From NCBI RefSeq assembly GCF_026262505.1, contig NC_067203.1, positions 3,534,001 to 3,598,000 of the forward strand: a DNA stretch of 64,000 nucleotides, given 5' to 3'. The DNA comes from Trichomonas vaginalis G3. Lineage: Eukaryota > Parabasalia > Trichomonadida > Trichomonadidae. This document shows positions 36,401-46,545 of the stretch, in pieces. Both the position numbers and the translations under genes were made by a program. Numbering within the stretch: position 1 is the stretch's first letter; every line of letters begins with the position of its first letter. Below the pieces are notes generated by a model. It did not search any database. It was given only the letters and a program-made list of their open reading frames with translations, and was not told the origin of the DNA.

Positions 36401-36783
36401 ACTCATTGAGTTTCTTTGTGTGTCTGTCATATTCTAGTTTCTTTTCGTTTTCACTTATTTGCTTCTGATGTCTATGTTTGACTTTTTGACATCTGTTATT
36501 TGATTTTTGAGTGAACTCAAATTCATTTGACTTTGAGGGTTATAGCTGTTCCGTCTGCAGCTTCCACCATAGCTGCCATTTTCGCTAAAAGTACCGCTCT
36601 TAAACCTCCACTCTGTGCACCAAGAACTCGGTTTAAAAGCATAGGATTGCTTGACATTTGTTGCAACATAGTGGGGTCATTCAGCATTTGTTGTTGCAAC
36701 TGTTGTTGTGGTGTCAGTCTTACTATTGGATGTTTCAATGCTCTCTTCCTCTTACGTATATTCTTACGTAGCTTACGTGGCAT
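33449..36783 (-). pseudogene. Large degenerate virion-like gene, about 1.1 kb codons (A)
   Basis: A series of open blocks on one strand reads in order from M-P-R-K-L-R-K-N-I-R-K-R (36783) through a Gln/Met-rich part and a heavily interrupted coiled-coil-like part (36520-35900, Lys/Glu-rich in alternating frames). Then come a Pro/Gln repeat region (35001-35900), an acidic Gln-rich part (34774-35004), a structured part with W-G-H-K-A-N-P-D-R-W-F (34052-34429) and a basic Ser-rich end (33449-33640). At least seven frame changes are needed. It follows the MCP gene in the same direction, so a tegument or core protein is plausible. It might be two genes. B has no visible counterpart. Confidence 0.5.
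35363..35530. repeat. Pro/Gln-coding tandem repeats
   Basis: Four to five imperfect units of about 27-42 bp encode V-Q-N-P-A-Q-Q-(Q/P)-P-(Q/T) on the minus strand inside the large degenerate gene. The units preserve frame. Confidence 0.75.
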
Positions 36784-36808
36784 TTTAAGTGAAGTTAAAA
36801 AGCGGTTT

Positions 36809-36875
36809 TATACTAAACATCTTCGGGGCTAGAAGGGGCGCAGCCCCTGGAAGCCCCAATACCTTTTTTTTTTTT
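36809..36875. repeat. Element A right terminal inverted repeat
   Basis: Complement of 13528-13596 with a few differences (12 versus 15 A in the terminal run), followed by the AGTAT target duplication (36876-36880). Confidence 0.85.
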
Positions 36876-36974
36876 AGTATGTTGTATTTTGGCGCCATGC
36901 CGGGATATAAAATGAATTTTGAGACAAGAGGCGGTTTCGCGGGAAATTTTGGCGGGATTTTTTTCATTTTTTTA

Positions 36975-37187
36975 ATGAATCATAAAGAAAACATCCTCGC
37001 TCTTGCAAAAAAAATGCAAAGACTGTAAAAAAATCTACGAGACATTGGTAAAATGCTTCGGTATGGATGCTCCTAGCTATTCCACTGTAACGTATCATGT
37101 TAGGATGTATCACTTCATGAACAAAAAGGCGCCCATCATAAAAATTGACAAAAAATCGCCGGATCAAAGAAAAATCAAAGCAATTCT
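36975..37187 (+). pseudogene. mariner transposase, N-terminal part, interrupted
   Basis: It begins M-N-H-K-E-N-I-L-A-L-A, changes frame within A-runs at 37007-37033, and continues I-Y-E-T-L-V-K-C-F-G-M-D-A-P as the helix-turn-helix part of a mariner transposase. At 37187 it is cut by Maverick B and resumes at 58728 (I-L-Q-A-L-D-E-D-P). The interruption and frameshift make it inactive. Confidence 0.8.
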
Positions 37188-37363
37188 AGTTAGTATACAT
37201 ATCAAGGGTACGAAGGCACTGCGCACCTACTTACCCATTATATGTGAATTTGACACTTTACAAAACCGTTAACGTATATTTTACAACACAAACACCAACT
37301 TAACCTTAAATATTTACAAAGCCGCCAACCACTTCACCTCACTAATGTAAAAAATAAACGTTC

Positions 37364-37684
37364 TCACTTACAAAAGTATTGCAACTCCTCCCATTGCTGT
37401 GCTTCACATAACAGCTCATAATCTTCTGACTCACTTTCTTCTTCATATAGGTCAAAATCACTGTCAAAATAAATGTTAGTAAGTTTTGACAAAGCTAATG
37501 AAACACGCTTACCGTTTGTATCGTATGCTTGTATAAACTTTCCATTATGCTTGTAGTCATAAACGCTCAAACTAACTTTACCCTTTCTCCCTCGTATCTG
37601 ATAGAATGTATTTTCACGAGGAACGAAGAACAAATTCTTGAACTCATGACCGTTGTAGTTTGTTATCTCAATAGTTTTCGTCAT
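37364..37684 (-). CDS. Terminal-repeat protein, 106 aa (B, left copy)
   Basis: Identical to 58202-58522 because it lies in the terminal repeat. It begins M-T-K-T-I-E-I-T-N-Y, has a beta-rich middle (V-S-L-S-V-Y-D-Y) and D-T-N-G-K-R-V-S-L-A-L, and ends in an acidic tail. It matches the C-terminal domain of the HNH protein at 22015-22599 in A, so it is probably that domain freed from, or fused later to, the nuclease. The role is unknown; DNA-end or target recognition is a guess. Confidence 0.65.
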   Translation of the reverse strand: MTKTIEITNYNGHEFKNLFFVPRENTFYQIRGRKGKVSLSVYDYKHNGKFIQAYDTNGKRVSLALSKLTNIYFDSDFDLYEEESESEDYELLCEAQQWEELQYFCK

Positions 37685-37767
37685 TTATATAAAAATAAAA
37701 TAAAAAATAAACTTAAAAATTAATGATATCACCACCCTCACACGTATGAAAACATAGCACAAAAATA

Positions 37768-37822
37768 AATTTAGGTGAAGTGGTGAGATCTCACCTCTTT
37801 TTTCACCTGTTTTTTCACCCTG
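37768..37822 (+). repeat. AGATCT boundary repeat, outer left (B)
   Basis: AAATTTAGGTGAAGTGGTGAGATCTCACC followed by CTCTTTTTTCACCTGTTTTTTCACC (perfect palindrome at 37782-37795). Related copies are at 46631-46683 (same orientation), 47711-47766 and 58062-58117 (inverted). Confidence 0.8.
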
Positions 37823-37828
37823 TTGAAT

Positions 37829-38356
37829 TCATTGCTTTATAACTCTCTTCCTTGGTTTCTTTTTAGTTGCTTTCTTCACGTCTGTCTCCAACTTGACTGT
37901 CTTTCTTCTTCGTCCGTAATGATACCAGTTACTTCCACCAGTCAATGGGTCAAATGGTCTTTCGTAAGGGTTTCCATACATTCCATAGGGACCATACGGA
38001 AGAACTACTGGTGGAGAAGAAACATTTTCTTTAGTTCCATCGACTCTATTTAAATGCATTGTTTCACCTTTCATCTGGTCATTAAAGTCTTTTGCGTGTT
38101 TTGCAAACTCATCGTCCTTTCCTAAAGCATTTTCTGACTCAGTCGCAACCAAATTGGATGCTTTATTTATGAGCCCTATTTTATTTAATCTTAACTTCTT
38201 TGCAACCCAGCCTCCAATCTTTCCTTTATTTGCATCTAATGTCTTCGAAACCCTTCCTCCACTCATTTTATTTACTGCGTCATAAGCTCCAAGTGCTTTT
38301 GCTCCAAATGCTAATGCTTTTGTTCCCATTGCGCCTAAAGCTGCCCAAGCTACCAT
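37829..38356 (-). CDS. Small Gly/Ala-rich then basic virion-like protein, 175 aa (B)
   Basis: Copy of 5528-6055 in C with two residue changes (I to N, F to V). It has the same hydrophobic Gly/Ala N terminus and Lys/Arg-rich C terminus. Its last codons lie within the terminal repeat, and the partial 3' end is copied at 58032-58053. Confidence 0.6.
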   Translation of the reverse strand: MVAWAALGAMGTKALAFGAKALGAYDAVNKMSGGRVSKTLDANKGKIGGWVAKKLRLNKIGLINKASNLVATESENALGKDDEFAKHAKDFNDQMKGETMHLNRVDGTKENVSSPPVVLPYGPYGMYGNPYERPFDPLTGGSNWYHYGRRRKTVKLETDVKKATKKKPRKRVIKQ

Positions 38357-38582
38357 TTACACCATATTAAAATCATCTCTCTTCAATATTATCTCATAAA
38401 AGTTCTCGTTACTGGAGAAAGTCAATGAAACATAAGCGTTCTCACGGGCTTCGCCCTCACCGCTTTGCGGTCTATCTAACTTCTTTCTTATCTCATCTAT
38501 ACGCTTCAAAATGTCTGAACAATTGCTAACATCTTCTACAACAGTTATTTCATCATGAATGACCTTCAAGAACAAAGCTCAT
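38357..38582 (-). pseudogene. Small conserved element protein, frameshifted at codon 2 (B)
   Basis: Copy of the 74-residue C protein (5303-5527). One extra base after ATGAG shifts the frame, so the ATG-initiated frame ends after eight codons; the rest remains open. It contains the twin hairpin at 38447-38472. Confidence 0.5.
38447..38472. repeat. Twin mini-hairpin element (B)
   Basis: GGGC-TTC-GCCC and CCGC-TTT-GCGG on the plus strand, identical to the C site 5413-5438. Confidence 0.7.
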
Positions 38583-39463
38583 TTAATATGCTATTAAAAT
38601 CATCTCAATAATGAGTCCATCCTTTCCATCTTTAGGTAGCACAACATCTTTCATTGAAGAAGGTTCGACAAGTCTTATGTTAAACTTACTGACAAAGTTT
38701 GTTATACTATAATGCTTCGGCGGCGAATACATGTAGTTTGAAAGACATAATATAGATTCTTCAGCAAATTCACTTATACTGGATTTTATAACAATGTTCT
38801 CACGAGACCAAATACCACCAATTGACAATCTTGTAAGCAATCCTGCTGAACCTTCTACTGTAAACGTCGATGGTAACATTCCACGAAGGTCATCTATTGA
38901 CATCGTTGAGTCACTGTATTTAAATATTTTCTTAAAGCAATCGTCATTATCTAACCATGCAATAGCTTTGAAGTTTTCATTCGAATATACATCTGCTTCA
39001 TTAAATGTAAAACCTGACTTCTTTGCAGAGATGACTTTAAAATCTATTGAGTTTGTTTCAAAATTATATGCTATGGTAACTTCTGAAGGTAATGGATGTC
39101 CTTCCGCAGTCAGTTGTTCTCTCACTACCGTTTGAAGCTTTGTATTAAAAACTTTCATGTCATCTCCTGTATCTAAGTTCACATACACAGCAACAGGAAA
39201 CTATCTTGCTTCTTTGTTTCATCATTATATCTCAAAACATTAAAGTTCTTCAATAATATTGTTCTTCCTGCTGGAATACTTCGAACCTGTCTGATTTCAA
39301 TAGCTTTCTCACCTCCTACATACTCTACCCAGTGTCTTGGATATTCATAAGTATACTGACTTTCTTGAATTTTGGTTGGTTTCATCATAACGTGTTCATA
39401 GTATATCTTTATACTCTTGTCAGTTAGACTCGGTGCTATGTTCTGAATATTTCTGACTTGCAT
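38583..39463 (-). pseudogene. Family X protein 1 (B), one frameshift
   Basis: It begins M-Q-V-R-N-I-Q-N at 39463 and is open except for loss of one C near 39200 (C reads TTTCCCTG, B reads TTTCCTG). Features: Y-P-R-H-W then A-I-E-I-R-Q-V-R-S-I, a V-Y-V-N-L-D-T-G-D strand, and an end K-D-G-K-D-G-L-I-I-E-M-I-L-I-A-Y that parallels the end of the A members. The function is unknown. Confidence 0.55.
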
Positions 39464-39479
39464 TTTTAATGGAGATAAA
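39464..39479. promoter_or_regulatory. 16-bp divergent promoter, family X / ATPase (B)
   Basis: Same sequence and role by position as 4404-4419 in C. Confidence 0.5.
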
Positions 39480-40365
39480 ATGAAGCATTTAATACATGAC
39501 GTAGATGAAGACATGAATGAAACTACAGACAAACTTAACTTCTTCTTATTCTTCCTTTCAGCAAAGATTATGAGTTCTGTTCAAATGGTGTTTATTTCTA
39601 TTGTGGAAAGATGGGTTCAGGTAAGACATTTAACCTCATTCGTCATATACTCATAACAGAGCGTTTAGGAAACGACTCTTACTATGACCAAATCATTATA
39701 TCAGCAACTTCAGACTCTATGGACTCAACAGCGAAAACATTTATGTCAAAAGTTCAAGCCTCTGTCGTTAAAGTTCCAGACAGTGAACTCATTGAATTTC
39801 TTCAACGTTACATTCGACGTAAGAGGAAATATTATGCCATCGTTGAATTTATACAGTCAGGAATGCAAAAGACTTCTGAGGAGATGGAAAGAATTATTGA
39901 CAAACACCACTTACGTCAGTACTCAGGAGTTTACGATATGAAACGACTTACAAACTACATTCTATCAAAACTTTCAAAATACCCCTTCAAAAATATCCTT
40001 CAAACACTCTGCTCGTTTGTGACGACTTCGCCGGAAAAGGTTTAGTGTCAAAACCAGACTCACCATTAGCTAACATCATAACTAAAGTCAGACATTACCA
40101 CTTAACTGTAGCAATACTTATGCAAACATGGAGGTTTTTAGCTTTAAACATAAAACGTCTCATAACTGACTTCGTTATCTTTCAAGGTTTCTCACGCTAT
40201 GATATTGAACTCATTTGGAAACAGTCAGGTATAACATTACCTTTTGAAGAAATTTGGGAAGCATATAAGTCTCTCATCTCTCCTCGTTCATACCTTGAGA
40301 TTCATATCATGACTAATACCATTAAAGTCAAAAATATTCCATGGGAACGACCAACATTGTTTTAA
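39480..40365 (+). pseudogene. FtsK/HerA-type packaging ATPase (B), frameshifted
   Basis: Nearly identical to the intact C gene (3516-4403). Differences at the N terminus near 39530-39545 shift the frame, and one base is missing near 39992 (C has TTCAAAAAGTATCC, B has TTCAAAAATATCC), ending the frame at 40045 in the Walker B region. Walker A G-S-G-K-T is preserved. Confidence 0.8.
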
Positions 40366-40763
40366 AGTTTAACCTTCAATTGACTGATGGTAAACAAATT
40401 CCATGCATCTCTGTCGCCATTTCTGTTAATATTTTTGCTGTCATTCATATCATCCACTTCCCCATCCGTTAGCTTTTGAGGATATGCGTTAGAATAGCTG
40501 TTCTTAAATGAAGGCTTTTCACCTTTGAGAGCATAAACTCTATAACTTTCTGCATACTTTATGTTTGAACCTCCTGAGCCATCATTGACATAAATTTTTA
40601 TAGGCTTCCACCCTTTGTTCATGTTCCTGCTTCTTCCCTTAGCTCTTTTGTTCAGTAGTTCTACATCTTTATACACAGCACCTGTCTCAGTGAATTCAAC
40701 AATATTTTCATTCGTTAGCTTTACATTCAAACCCTTGTCGAGTATATTGTTCATTTCATACAT
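40362..40763 (-). CDS. Conserved element protein, 133 aa, basic (B)
   Basis: Copy of 3118-3519 in C and intact. Its stop shares TTAA with the convergent ATPase. Start M-Y-E-M-N-N; the divergent partner begins 25 bp away. No family recognised. Confidence 0.55.
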   Translation of the reverse strand: MYEMNNILDKGLNVKLTNENIVEFTETGAVYKDVELLNKRAKGRSRNMNKGWKPIKIYVNDGSGGSNIKYAESYRVYALKGEKPSFKNSYSNAYPQKLTDGEVDDMNDSKNINRNGDRDAWNLFTISQLKVKL

Positions 40764-40788
40764 ATAAAAGGTTTTTATTCTATATGAA

Positions 40789-41378
40789 ATGAGAAGCAAA
40801 TCCATCTTAGCTGGTGCCGTTAATGTTCCAATTGAACCAACATCAAATGTTGACTCACGAACGACAAACAATATTGTCATAAAGAACTATAGTTCAGAGT
40901 GTTTGAAAAAAAAGAACCAACTTAAGTCGTGAATTTAAACACAGCTTCAAACGCTAACGCTACATCAGATGTTAAGTTAGAGTATCCACCACTGGACCAA
41001 ATTCTTTCAAGAGAAGCCAACGACAACCCTTACACAAATGTTCAAACAAATCCTTCAGATAACGTAGACCATTACCTTCTTCAGTTATACCAAACAATTT
41101 TACTCAAAGACGATAAGAAGCTTTTGACAAATCTTATAAGTAAGAACCAAATAATTCTAACAAAGGAGGACCTTGAAAATGTTATCTCACGAATAACAGG
41201 GAAACAATGTGTCATTGACTATCTCGACCCTGAAATCGAATGCTGTGGTCAAACTCCACTATTCATGAAAATAGGTAACATCCGCATCATTGAAACACCA
41301 GGAACTACAGGAGTTGAGTTTAAGTATAAATATTCGAACGAGTATACAAAACTTCAACAGAATATAAACTTTGTTTGA
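40789..41378 (+). pseudogene. Conserved element protein with CCG motif, frameshifted (B)
   Basis: Start M-R-S-K-S-I-L-A at 40789. Two or three indels at 40905-40930 break the frame relative to C; the remainder (from about 40929) is open to 41378 and includes D-P-E-I-E-C-C-G and a C terminus ending N-I-N-F-V. C breaks at a different point, so the ancestral gene was intact. Confidence 0.5.
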
Positions 41379-41402
41379 AATATGTTTTAGTAAATTAAAG
41401 CA

Positions 41403-41466
41403 GTCAGGAGGGCTCTTTGAGCCCATCTTGGCGCTTTGCGCCGTCAGTCAAAAAAATTTCAAGTTA
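41403..41466. mobile_element. 64-bp twin-hairpin insertion, present in B, absent in C
   Basis: In C the sequence reads TTAAAGCAATTTG (complement of the 2473-2485 region). In B the same site carries 64 extra bases between duplicated GCA triplets (41400-41402 and 41467-41469). The insert contains two perfect hairpins, GGGCTC-TTT-GAGCCC and GGCGC-TTT-GCGCC, and a T/A-rich tail. This is a clean filled versus empty site. Confidence 0.75.
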
Positions 41467-41701
41467 GCAATTTGTAATATCTATCCAAAACTTCTTCAAC
41501 AGTATCGAACTCATCTTCATAATGCAAACCTAATCTTATTGACTTGGTGCAGTTTTCACTAACACAATATTTTTCTGTTCTCTTGACTGACATAACTAAT
41601 TCATTTGTTTCATCAAACAGCAACAACCAAAGTTCATGACCTAATACATAACATTCATACTTTATATTTTTAGCTCTGAGTTCTCTTGTAAGCTGTTGCA
41701 T
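41459..41701 (-). CDS. Small conserved element protein, 80 aa (B)
   Basis: Copy of 2244-2483 in C. Its last codon and stop are provided by the 64-bp insertion, so the protein ends Y-K-L-L-T instead of Y-K-L-L. Overlaps the 3' end of the penton-like gene by 40 bp. Confidence 0.6.
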   Translation of the reverse strand: MQQLTRELRAKNIKYECYVLGHELWLLLFDETNELVMSVKRTEKYCVSENCTKSIRLGLHYEDEFDTVEEVLDRYYKLLT

Positions 41702-42435
41702 TTAATATTTTCTAAAAAGTCAACTTCAACAGTCATTCGCACTGGTGCCTTCAGTTCTACAGGCTCTCCTTGAAAGTCAACAAGTCTGAATTGCATGTCT
41801 TTCAAATTATGAGGACTAATGCGAACCCATTTACCTAAATGAGTTGCTATGACAGGAACGTTTGGAATGAACATTGAATTGACTGCATAACAGAAGGATT
41901 TATATTCTACTGAACCTTTACTATTAACTCCTGAAATGCCTGTGACATTAGCTATTTTAGACTCAATGTACAAACAATTACCATAACATACGTATGGAAC
42001 AGATTTCATCTCAATCGTTTTGTCAACACTTTTCAAAGGAAATGTCATATGGTATGCCAAAAGAAGTTGTACTCTATGACTCATTCGTGTTATCTTAAAC
42101 TCCTTCGCATAACTGAACTTCAAAACTCCTGCAATAAGTTTAACATTCATTAAGTTTTCTTCGTTATCCTTGTTTATTGTAGTATTTATGAGAGCATTTA
42201 ACACTCCAGCTAATGTTTCCATCTTATATTCTACATTATTGTGAAATCTTATTTCGTGCTTCTTTCCATCTATTTCAATCTCCATGAAATCTGTTTCATC
42301 TGTTATAACGAATGAAGCGATAGTATTGAAGTCAACCATTCTGAATGCAAGCGCCTCATTCTGTAGACCTAAGTTTGTTTGTAGCTTTACTGTCCCGTAT
42401 TCGTTTGGGTCTGTACTTTGCAAATAGAACAACAT
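41662..42435 (-). CDS. Penton-like minor capsid protein (B), intact, 257 aa
   Basis: The start chosen is M-L-F-Y-L-Q at 42435, giving 17 bp to the divergent fiber start; a longer frame into the fiber gene is unlikely. The protein is beta-rich throughout, with F-R-L-V-D-F-Q-G-E-P-V-E-L near the end followed by a final strand (M-T-V-E-V-D-F). Together with the A homologue it forms the best candidate for the single jelly-roll penton subunit that fills capsid vertices in Maverick-type particles. Homology to known pentons was not tested. Confidence 0.55.
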   Translation of the reverse strand: MLFYLQSTDPNEYGTVKLQTNLGLQNEALAFRMVDFNTIASFVITDETDFMEIEIDGKKHEIRFHNNVEYKMETLAGVLNALINTTINKDNEENLMNVKLIAGVLKFSYAKEFKITRMSHRVQLLLAYHMTFPLKSVDKTIEMKSVPYVCYGNCLYIESKIANVTGISGVNSKGSVEYKSFCYAVNSMFIPNVPVIATHLGKWVRISPHNLKDMQFRLVDFQGEPVELKAPVRMTVEVDFLENIKCNSLQENSELKI

Positions 42436-42452
42436 TTTATTCTCATTAAAAT
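42436..42452. promoter_or_regulatory. 17-bp divergent promoter, penton / fiber (B)
   Basis: TTTATTCTCATTAAAAT separates the two start codons, matching 1492-1508 in C. Confidence 0.5.
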
Positions 42453-45419
42453 ATGAGTATAGCTGCATATGCGTATGAAGCTGACAGAGCTAAACGTTTA
42501 TATTTTGGTCAATACTCTCTCACACTTACTGACAAATATATTGTTATCACTGATGGAAATACTGAGAAATACATAACATGGAAGGACTATGAAAAGTTTG
42601 ACCCTATTTTAACTCCATGTACTATGCCATTATAAACGGTGAATTATTGAAGAAATACAACCGTATATAGGTCTGTTTATGAAGCATTAGAATATATGTT
42701 GAATCATAACCCAAAAAGATTTGACCCAAGCACTACACCATGTGCAATGCCTTTTATTAAGGACGGTGAAATCGTAAGAGTTCCGGATTCAACGGTTTAC
42801 ACAGCTGTTCAAAACAGTTTACAAAACATTTTAGCGAATATCTTTAATTCAGAAACTACAGAAATAAAATTACCATATATAACAGATGCTAAAGAAATTA
42901 AATCAAAAACGACAACATTATTTACGTCACTTAATGATTTAATGACTTATATCATTAATATTCCTGCACCAACTACAGCATTTGATCCAAACTCGACGGT
43001 TTGCAGTGTACCTTTCATAAATGACAGTTCATTAATTACTTTAAGGGATTCGACAGTAAATGAATCATTAAAGGCGTCATTAATGAAAATCATTGATTTT
43101 AATTCATTCACGAATACATATAATTCATTCATTAATGTTTCATATGCTTCTAAAGAAGGTGAGCCAAAAACTATCGATAAAGCGGTGTATGAAATAAAAG
43201 CATCAACGACGAAATTGAATTCGTTAACTTTTGACGGTGATAGTTTCGTTAATGACATAACATCGGGGAAAACAATTTTAACGAAAGAATACTTAAAATC
43301 TCATGTTAGTGAGTTCGTTGAAATTGAAAAAGAAGGTGGAATTAAGTTCGATCCACTGAATTTCATTTTCAGCTTAGCGAATGCGGGTGTTAGTTTCGCT
43401 GAATGGACAACTATACAGAGTGAAATAAATGCAATATGGACGTTTTTGGGGTCAAAAGCGGGAATGGGTGAGCTTGTAAATGCTGCAAGAACATTAGGTG
43501 AAACAGGAAATTTTGTAGATGGTTTTAAAAGACTTGTTTCAAATGTTTTAACAAACACAAAGAAATTATTTAGATATACCGTACATAACGGACGGATTTT
43601 CGAACAGATAGCAACAAACCCTCCGGTTATGGCTGCGTTGATGATGGTTAGAGATATAAAACCACGTAACGACGGGAACGAAGAACATGAACAACAGGAT
43701 ACTGGTCGGGTTATTCGAGACATTAAAAACGTGTATCCTGAAGTTATTGATTTATTTAGAGGAGTTAATGATTCAATTTCAAAACATTCTATAACCCTCG
43801 ATGAAGAGAATAAATTAACAGATTATATATTCGTCATTATTGCAGAATTAATGAAGAGAATAAATGAAAAAGGAATTGGTGATATCATTAATGTCAGCGA
43901 TGTAATGATGAAAAGAAATTTTGACTCATTATTTACAAAACCGAAAACAGAATATAGTCTTTATGACGTAATTACCGAATTAATGAAAAAGATTAATGAT
44001 AATAAGAGTTCTGGCGGAAGAGTTGAATTAGAAGTGAATGATGTTAATGAGAAATTAGCCGAAAAAGCAGACAAAAATGAGCTTTTAGCTCTGAGTGATA
44101 AAGTCAAGAACCACGTTCATTATATAACTTCAGACGAACAGATTATAACGGACTACCATGGATATTTAACACAGGATGAACAAATAAGCACTGAAGATGT
44201 TAATGAAAGAAGATATAAATACATTCGTGCTAAAGGTTATGACATAAGCTGTACTGTACAGTATGACACAGGTAAAGCACCAGAAGCATTTGGTTATAAC
44301 GATGAAATTTATGTCTCTACTTTCTCTGTTAAAGGTGTATTAGTTGAACCAAGATTTATGTTGAGAGTTAAGACAAAAATAACGTTTGAAGATGCTATTA
44401 AAAGTAAAGCTGACAAAGTTGAACTCGAAGCAATGAACAAAGTTTTGAAATCTCATAAACACAACATCTCCGATATAAATGAACTTCAAGCTACATTAAA
44501 TAGTAAAGCTGACAAGAACCATACACATGAATCCTTCACTACTGTTAGAGCAGACGACATAATATTGAACTATACCCTTGGTTCAAGTGCACCTTTAGAG
44601 AATCCAAGTACAAGCGTAAAAGATACACTAAACTCCTTAAATAGTAAATGTATGAACATTGAAGGTCATGTCAGAAACTTTGAAACACATGAACTACCAG
44701 CAATGTTAGATAAAAAAGCAGATAAAGAACATACCCATAACTCCTTCTCAACTGTTGCTATAGAAAGTATTGAAGGAACGGTTGGCGGAACTGGTGGGGA
44801 TGCATTATATTATAAACCTCCTAACTTTCCACAAGGTTTAACATCGAATGAAAACATAACAACGAAGAAAGAAATTAGCTGTAAAAATGTTTATGTCATG
44901 GATGATGAAAATAATGTTAAATTCACTGCTCAAGATTTATATGATAAGAAAGCAGACAAAACAGAGCTTCAAACATTAAAGACTGAAATACTTCAAACCA
45001 TATATCCTGTTGGTTCTATTTATACGTCAATGAATTCAACAAATCCAGAAACAGTTTTAGGTTTTGGTACGTGGAAGCAGATTGTAGATAAATTCTTATA
45101 CTGTGCTAGATATTCAAAGCAAACAGGAGGTTCGAAGAAAATTAAAGAAGCAAACCTTCCACCGCACACTCATACAGGAACGACAAACTTTTCTGGCGAC
45201 CATAGCCACTCATTAAGAGACCACCCATTATACAACTCAGAGTATGAAGCTGGCCATGACGTTTTATCTCCATCTTATAACAATTCAGCAAAAAAGATTT
45301 TTCGACCAACTGAACCAGGAGGAAATCATTCACACACTTTCACAACAAATCCAACAGGCTCGGGTGCAGATTATATGCCACCATTTGTGACTATATTCGC
45401 ATGGTACCGCGTTCAATGA
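42453..45419 (+). pseudogene. Long fiber protein with phage collar-type C terminus (B), N-terminal lesion
   Basis: It begins M-S-I-A-A-Y-A at 42453, but a deletion at about 42633 gives a stop after 60 codons; a compensating indel near 42660 restores the frame, open from 42696 to 45419 (907 codons). The N-terminal part has repeats of F-D-P-x-x-T-x-C-x-x-P-F; the shaft has repeated K-A-D-K-x-H-T-H motifs; the last 140 residues are the collar domain (I-Y-P-V-G-S-I-Y-T-S-M-N-S-T, F-G-T-W, T-G-G-S-K, Y-M-P-P-F, W-Y-R). Presumed receptor-binding spike. The C copy lacks the 42633 lesion. Confidence 0.75.
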
Positions 45420-45459
45420 ACGCGCTTGAGCCTAGAATAAAATCTTTAACTTTACATAA

Positions 45460-46545
45460 ATGAGCTTGAAAGAAGTATTCGAACAACATCCATGGAGGTC
45501 ATTTAAGAAGTTCAATGAAGCTGCAAAGAGTTGGGGATTTACTAACAGAGCTGAAGTGAAAAGGTTCTTTGACAAAAATGTTGTACATCAAACAAAAATA
45601 AACCCTTACGACTACTTTTTACCAATTTACTCCAACACTCCTGACGCATACCAATTTGACACTCTCATTCAAAGCAGAAAAGGAGGACATAACCCATTCC
45701 TCATCTTCATTAATGTTAACACTCGTAAAGCATATGCATATCCAATGAGGAATAAAGGAACTCATGAAGTTTTAAGAGTTTTACAAAAGTTTGTAGCAGA
45801 ACATAGCCCAAGTACTTTAACATCAGACCAAGACAGTGCATACCTCAGCAATGAAATCACAGATTTTCTCATTAAGCATAACATAACTCACTACACTACT
45901 GAAGACCATAACCATAACATACTCAGCATCATAAACCGCTTCATAAGAACGCTCAGAGATTTAAACCAAGAGCGAGACTTTACCGAAGAAACAATGAAAC
46001 ATTTTCTCGAAGTATATAATTCCTCAACACATTCTACAACAGGACATACACCAAATTCAATGACACAACAACAAGAAGAAAAGTATATACAAAAGAAACG
46101 AAGCCAAACACAAAATATCAGAAATTCAACACAATTTACCCTCATTCCTGGTACAAAAGTTCATGTAGTTCTTGACGACAAACCGTTGACAAAGAAACGT
46201 TTAAGGTTAAGTAGAAACTATTATATCGTAGACTCTACGCAAGGTAATGGATATCATATCAAAGCTGCTGACGACTCTATTGCGTTTTATCCTCGTCACA
46301 AATTAGTCGAAAGTAGTAATGGCAAACTTGCTGAAACCATTGACGAAGCAAAGCGAGGAGTGGTTATTGAAATACTTGGCTCCAACATAAACGATGACAC
46401 TTATAAAGTAAGATATGAAGGAGGCGTTGAAGATGTTATACCATCTAAGAACTTGAGAGAGTCAAAGCCAACACATCTGGGACCATTAGAGCGGGAGTAC
46501 TGGAAAGACAAAAATAAGCCAGAAAGAATAAGAAAATTCTTCTAA
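45460..46545 (+). CDS. Retroviral-type integrase with chromo/Tudor-like C terminus (B)
   Basis: The 361 residues include an N-terminal helical domain (1-60), an integrase core with Asp in Y-Q-F-D-T-L-I, Asp in L-T-S-D-Q-D-S, and Asn (S-I-I-N-R-F) exactly where Glu is expected, 35 residues after the second Asp. This is followed by R-T-L-R-D-L-N. An SH3-like region and a C-terminal chromo/Tudor-like segment (V-V-I-E-I-L-G-S ... Y-K-V-R-Y-E-G-G) follow. Maverick integrases often carry chromodomains that guide insertion. The frame is intact. Activity is uncertain because of the Asn. Confidence 0.85.
   Translation: MSLKEVFEQHPWRSFKKFNEAAKSWGFTNRAEVKRFFDKNVVHQTKINPYDYFLPIYSNTPDAYQFDTLIQSRKGGHNPFLIFINVNTRKAYAYPMRNKGTHEVLRVLQKFVAEHSPSTLTSDQDSAYLSNEITDFLIKHNITHYTTEDHNHNILSIINRFIRTLRDLNQERDFTEETMKHFLEVYNSSTHSTTGHTPNSMTQQQEEKYIQKKRSQTQNIRNSTQFTLIPGTKVHVVLDDKPLTKKRLRLSRNYYIVDSTQGNGYHIKAADDSIAFYPRHKLVESSNGKLAETIDEAKRGVVIEILGSNINDDTYKVRYEGGVEDVIPSKNLRESKPTHLGPLEREYWKDKNKPERIRKFF

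Larger units (their letters stand above)
13528..36875. mobile_element. Maverick/Polinton element A, 23.3 kb
   Basis: The ends are inverted repeats of about 68 bp (13528-13596 and 36809-36875) that begin with an A-run (15 and 12 A) followed by GGTATTGGGGCTTCC. They are flanked by the direct 5-bp duplication AGTAT (13523-13527 and 36876-36880). The element carries polymerase, integrase, packaging ATPase, MCP, penton-like, helicase and fiber genes, which define a Maverick. Many genes are frameshifted. Its ends differ in sequence from the AG..CT ends of B and C, so A belongs to a different family. Confidence 0.9.
37188..37853. repeat. Element B left terminal inverted repeat
   Basis: Inverted match to 58032-58722. 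The right copy has an extra 12-bp-unit expansion (AGTGAAGTCGTTTGTGAAAA region) and small indels. The inner end of the match is the 3' end of a basic virion-like gene (AACTCTCTTCCTT). Confidence 0.9.

Noticed and set aside
36083-36409. Hydrophobic plus-strand ORF of 108 codons that looks like a membrane protein
   Set aside because: It is antisense to the Lys/Glu-rich coiled-coil part of the large degenerate gene; Leu/Phe-rich shadows of Lys/Glu-rich sequence are expected.
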